Shown here: in pieces, positions 5,300-5,556 of the stretch
Position numbering within the stretch: position 1 is the first letter of the stretch
Layout: every line of letters begins with the position of its first letter
Assembly: GCA_031284295.1 (NCBI GenBank)
Contig: JAITAE010000198.1
Span: 1 to 5,556 of the forward strand
DNA: 5,556 bases
Source of the DNA: Spirochaetaceae bacterium
GTDB lineage: Bacteria; Spirochaetota; Spirochaetia; Treponematales; Breznakiellaceae
Direction of reading: 5' to 3'
The notes under the pieces: generated by a model
Told to the model about the DNA's origin: nothing
Database searches by the model: none
Seen by the model: the letters and a program-made list of their open reading frames with translations, nothing else
Position numbers and translations under genes: made by a program

Positions 5300-5343
5300 G
5301 AGGGGTCAGGCCGCCGGTCCGCCTTGAGGCGGTAACAGGCGGC
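5296..5343. repeat. Second block of stem-loops before the partial gene's stop
   Basis: GCCTGA and TCAGGC (5296-5301 with 5306-5311) form a 6-bp stem with a GGGG loop, overlapping the outer stem of the preceding element. GCCGCC and GGCGGC (5310-5315 with 5338-5343) enclose CCGCC-TTGA-GGCGG (5319-5332). On the minus strand this block begins about 10 bases after the stop of the partial gene, so it is probably transcribed as that gene's 3' end. There is no T-run. Confidence 0.4.
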
Positions 5344-5352
5344 GCGTGGCTC

Positions 5353-5556
5353 TCAGCCCTTGTTCGACCAGCCGCCGAGGTTGATGTAGATGTCGTTGAA
5401 ATCGTCGTCGGTGCCGTCCACGATGCAGACGGAAAAGACATAGCCTACCTTGCGACCGGCGAAGTCCAGTATCGCGCCGCCCGTCTTACTTATATTCAGC
5501 TCGTAGACCTCCACGTTGATTTCCACCACCACCAGGACAAAGTAGGAATTGATTTC
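5353..5556 (-). CDS. C-terminal 67 residues of a protein with a LecB-like calcium-site motif (5' end outside window)
   Basis: The frame is open from the window edge to a TGA at 5355-5353, giving 67 residues with no start in view. The visible part is rich in beta-forming residues (YFVLVVVEINVEVYELNIS), then FAGRKVGYVFSV, and ends DGTDDDFNDIYINLGGW plus a five-residue tail. The DGTDDDFND block has the spacing of the calcium-binding loop of PA-IIL/LecB lectins (DGTDNDYND near their C-terminus), which use calcium to bind fucose or mannose; similar D-x-D-x-N-D loops also end other secreted calcium-binding domains. The aspartates and asparagine match, but the preceding glutamate is valine here and the final residues differ, so lectin function is a hypothesis. 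Codon use (GGC, GAC, ATC, AAC) is regular, supporting a real gene. Antisense frames over the same DNA are shadows. It converges on asnS. Confidence 0.7.
   Translation of the reverse strand, partial: EINSYFVLVVVEINVEVYELNISKTGGAILDFAGRKVGYVFSVCIVDGTDDDFNDIYINLGGWSNKG

Noticed and set aside
5127..5441. A 104-residue minus-strand open frame beginning MSFPSASWTAP.
   Set aside because: It overlaps the asnS end, crosses the palindromic block, and is serine/threonine/proline/arginine-rich in the manner of an off-frame reading. The neighbouring frame ending at 5353 has regular codon use and a recognisable motif.

Overview
This 5.56 kb bacterial window carries five complete genes, one complete gene whose start is uncertain, and one gene cut by the right edge. 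The gene set is typical of anaerobic, gut-type bacteria: a small NifU-type Fe-S scaffold, a NusG domain II membrane-anchored protein paired with a Gx transporter, a FolD of the 'SYEKGA' type beside a separate cyclohydrolase (FchA), and a bacterial asparaginyl-tRNA synthetase. I lean towards a treponeme-like spirochaete, with clostridial anaerobes as the alternative. This rests on protein resemblance from memory, not on a search.

Layout: a plus-strand cluster comes first (NifU-like 38-259, NusG_II protein about 350-691, Gx transporter 685-1800). The last two overlap by 7 bases. A 135-base convergent gap (1801-1935) holds a strong hairpin terminator serving the opposite strand. A minus-strand pair follows, transcribed fchA (3492-2860) then folD (2778-1936), each with a good Shine-Dalgarno. 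A divergent 286-base gap (3493-3778) holds candidate promoters for both directions, a hairpin and a GC palindrome, but no convincing gene. asnS (3779-5167, plus) has no Shine-Dalgarno and a promoter-like pair placed so that its mRNA may be leaderless. The right end (5168-5352) is a dense set of inverted repeats with a G-rich tract. Then comes the 3' end of a minus-strand gene whose product ends in a calcium-site-like DGTDDDFND motif.

How the parts work together: FchA and FolD catalyse consecutive steps of one-carbon folate metabolism between 10-formyl-THF and methylene-THF. The FolD has lost the lysine and glutamine that bifunctional family members use for the cyclohydrolase half-reaction, so the adjacent FchA probably supplies that step. 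NusG_II and Gx transporter genes often sit together in anaerobes, but the pair has no settled function. The Gx protein here has an extra C-terminal membrane domain that resembles ECF transporter T components.

The points most worth a second look are the split FolD/FchA chemistry, a 17-bp hairpin presenting the Gx transporter's GTG start codon in its three-base loop, the missing standard start of the NusG_II gene, the possible leaderless asnS message, and the structured element near 5244-5343. I found no CRISPR array, tRNA, rRNA, insertion sequence or clear novel defence-type system.
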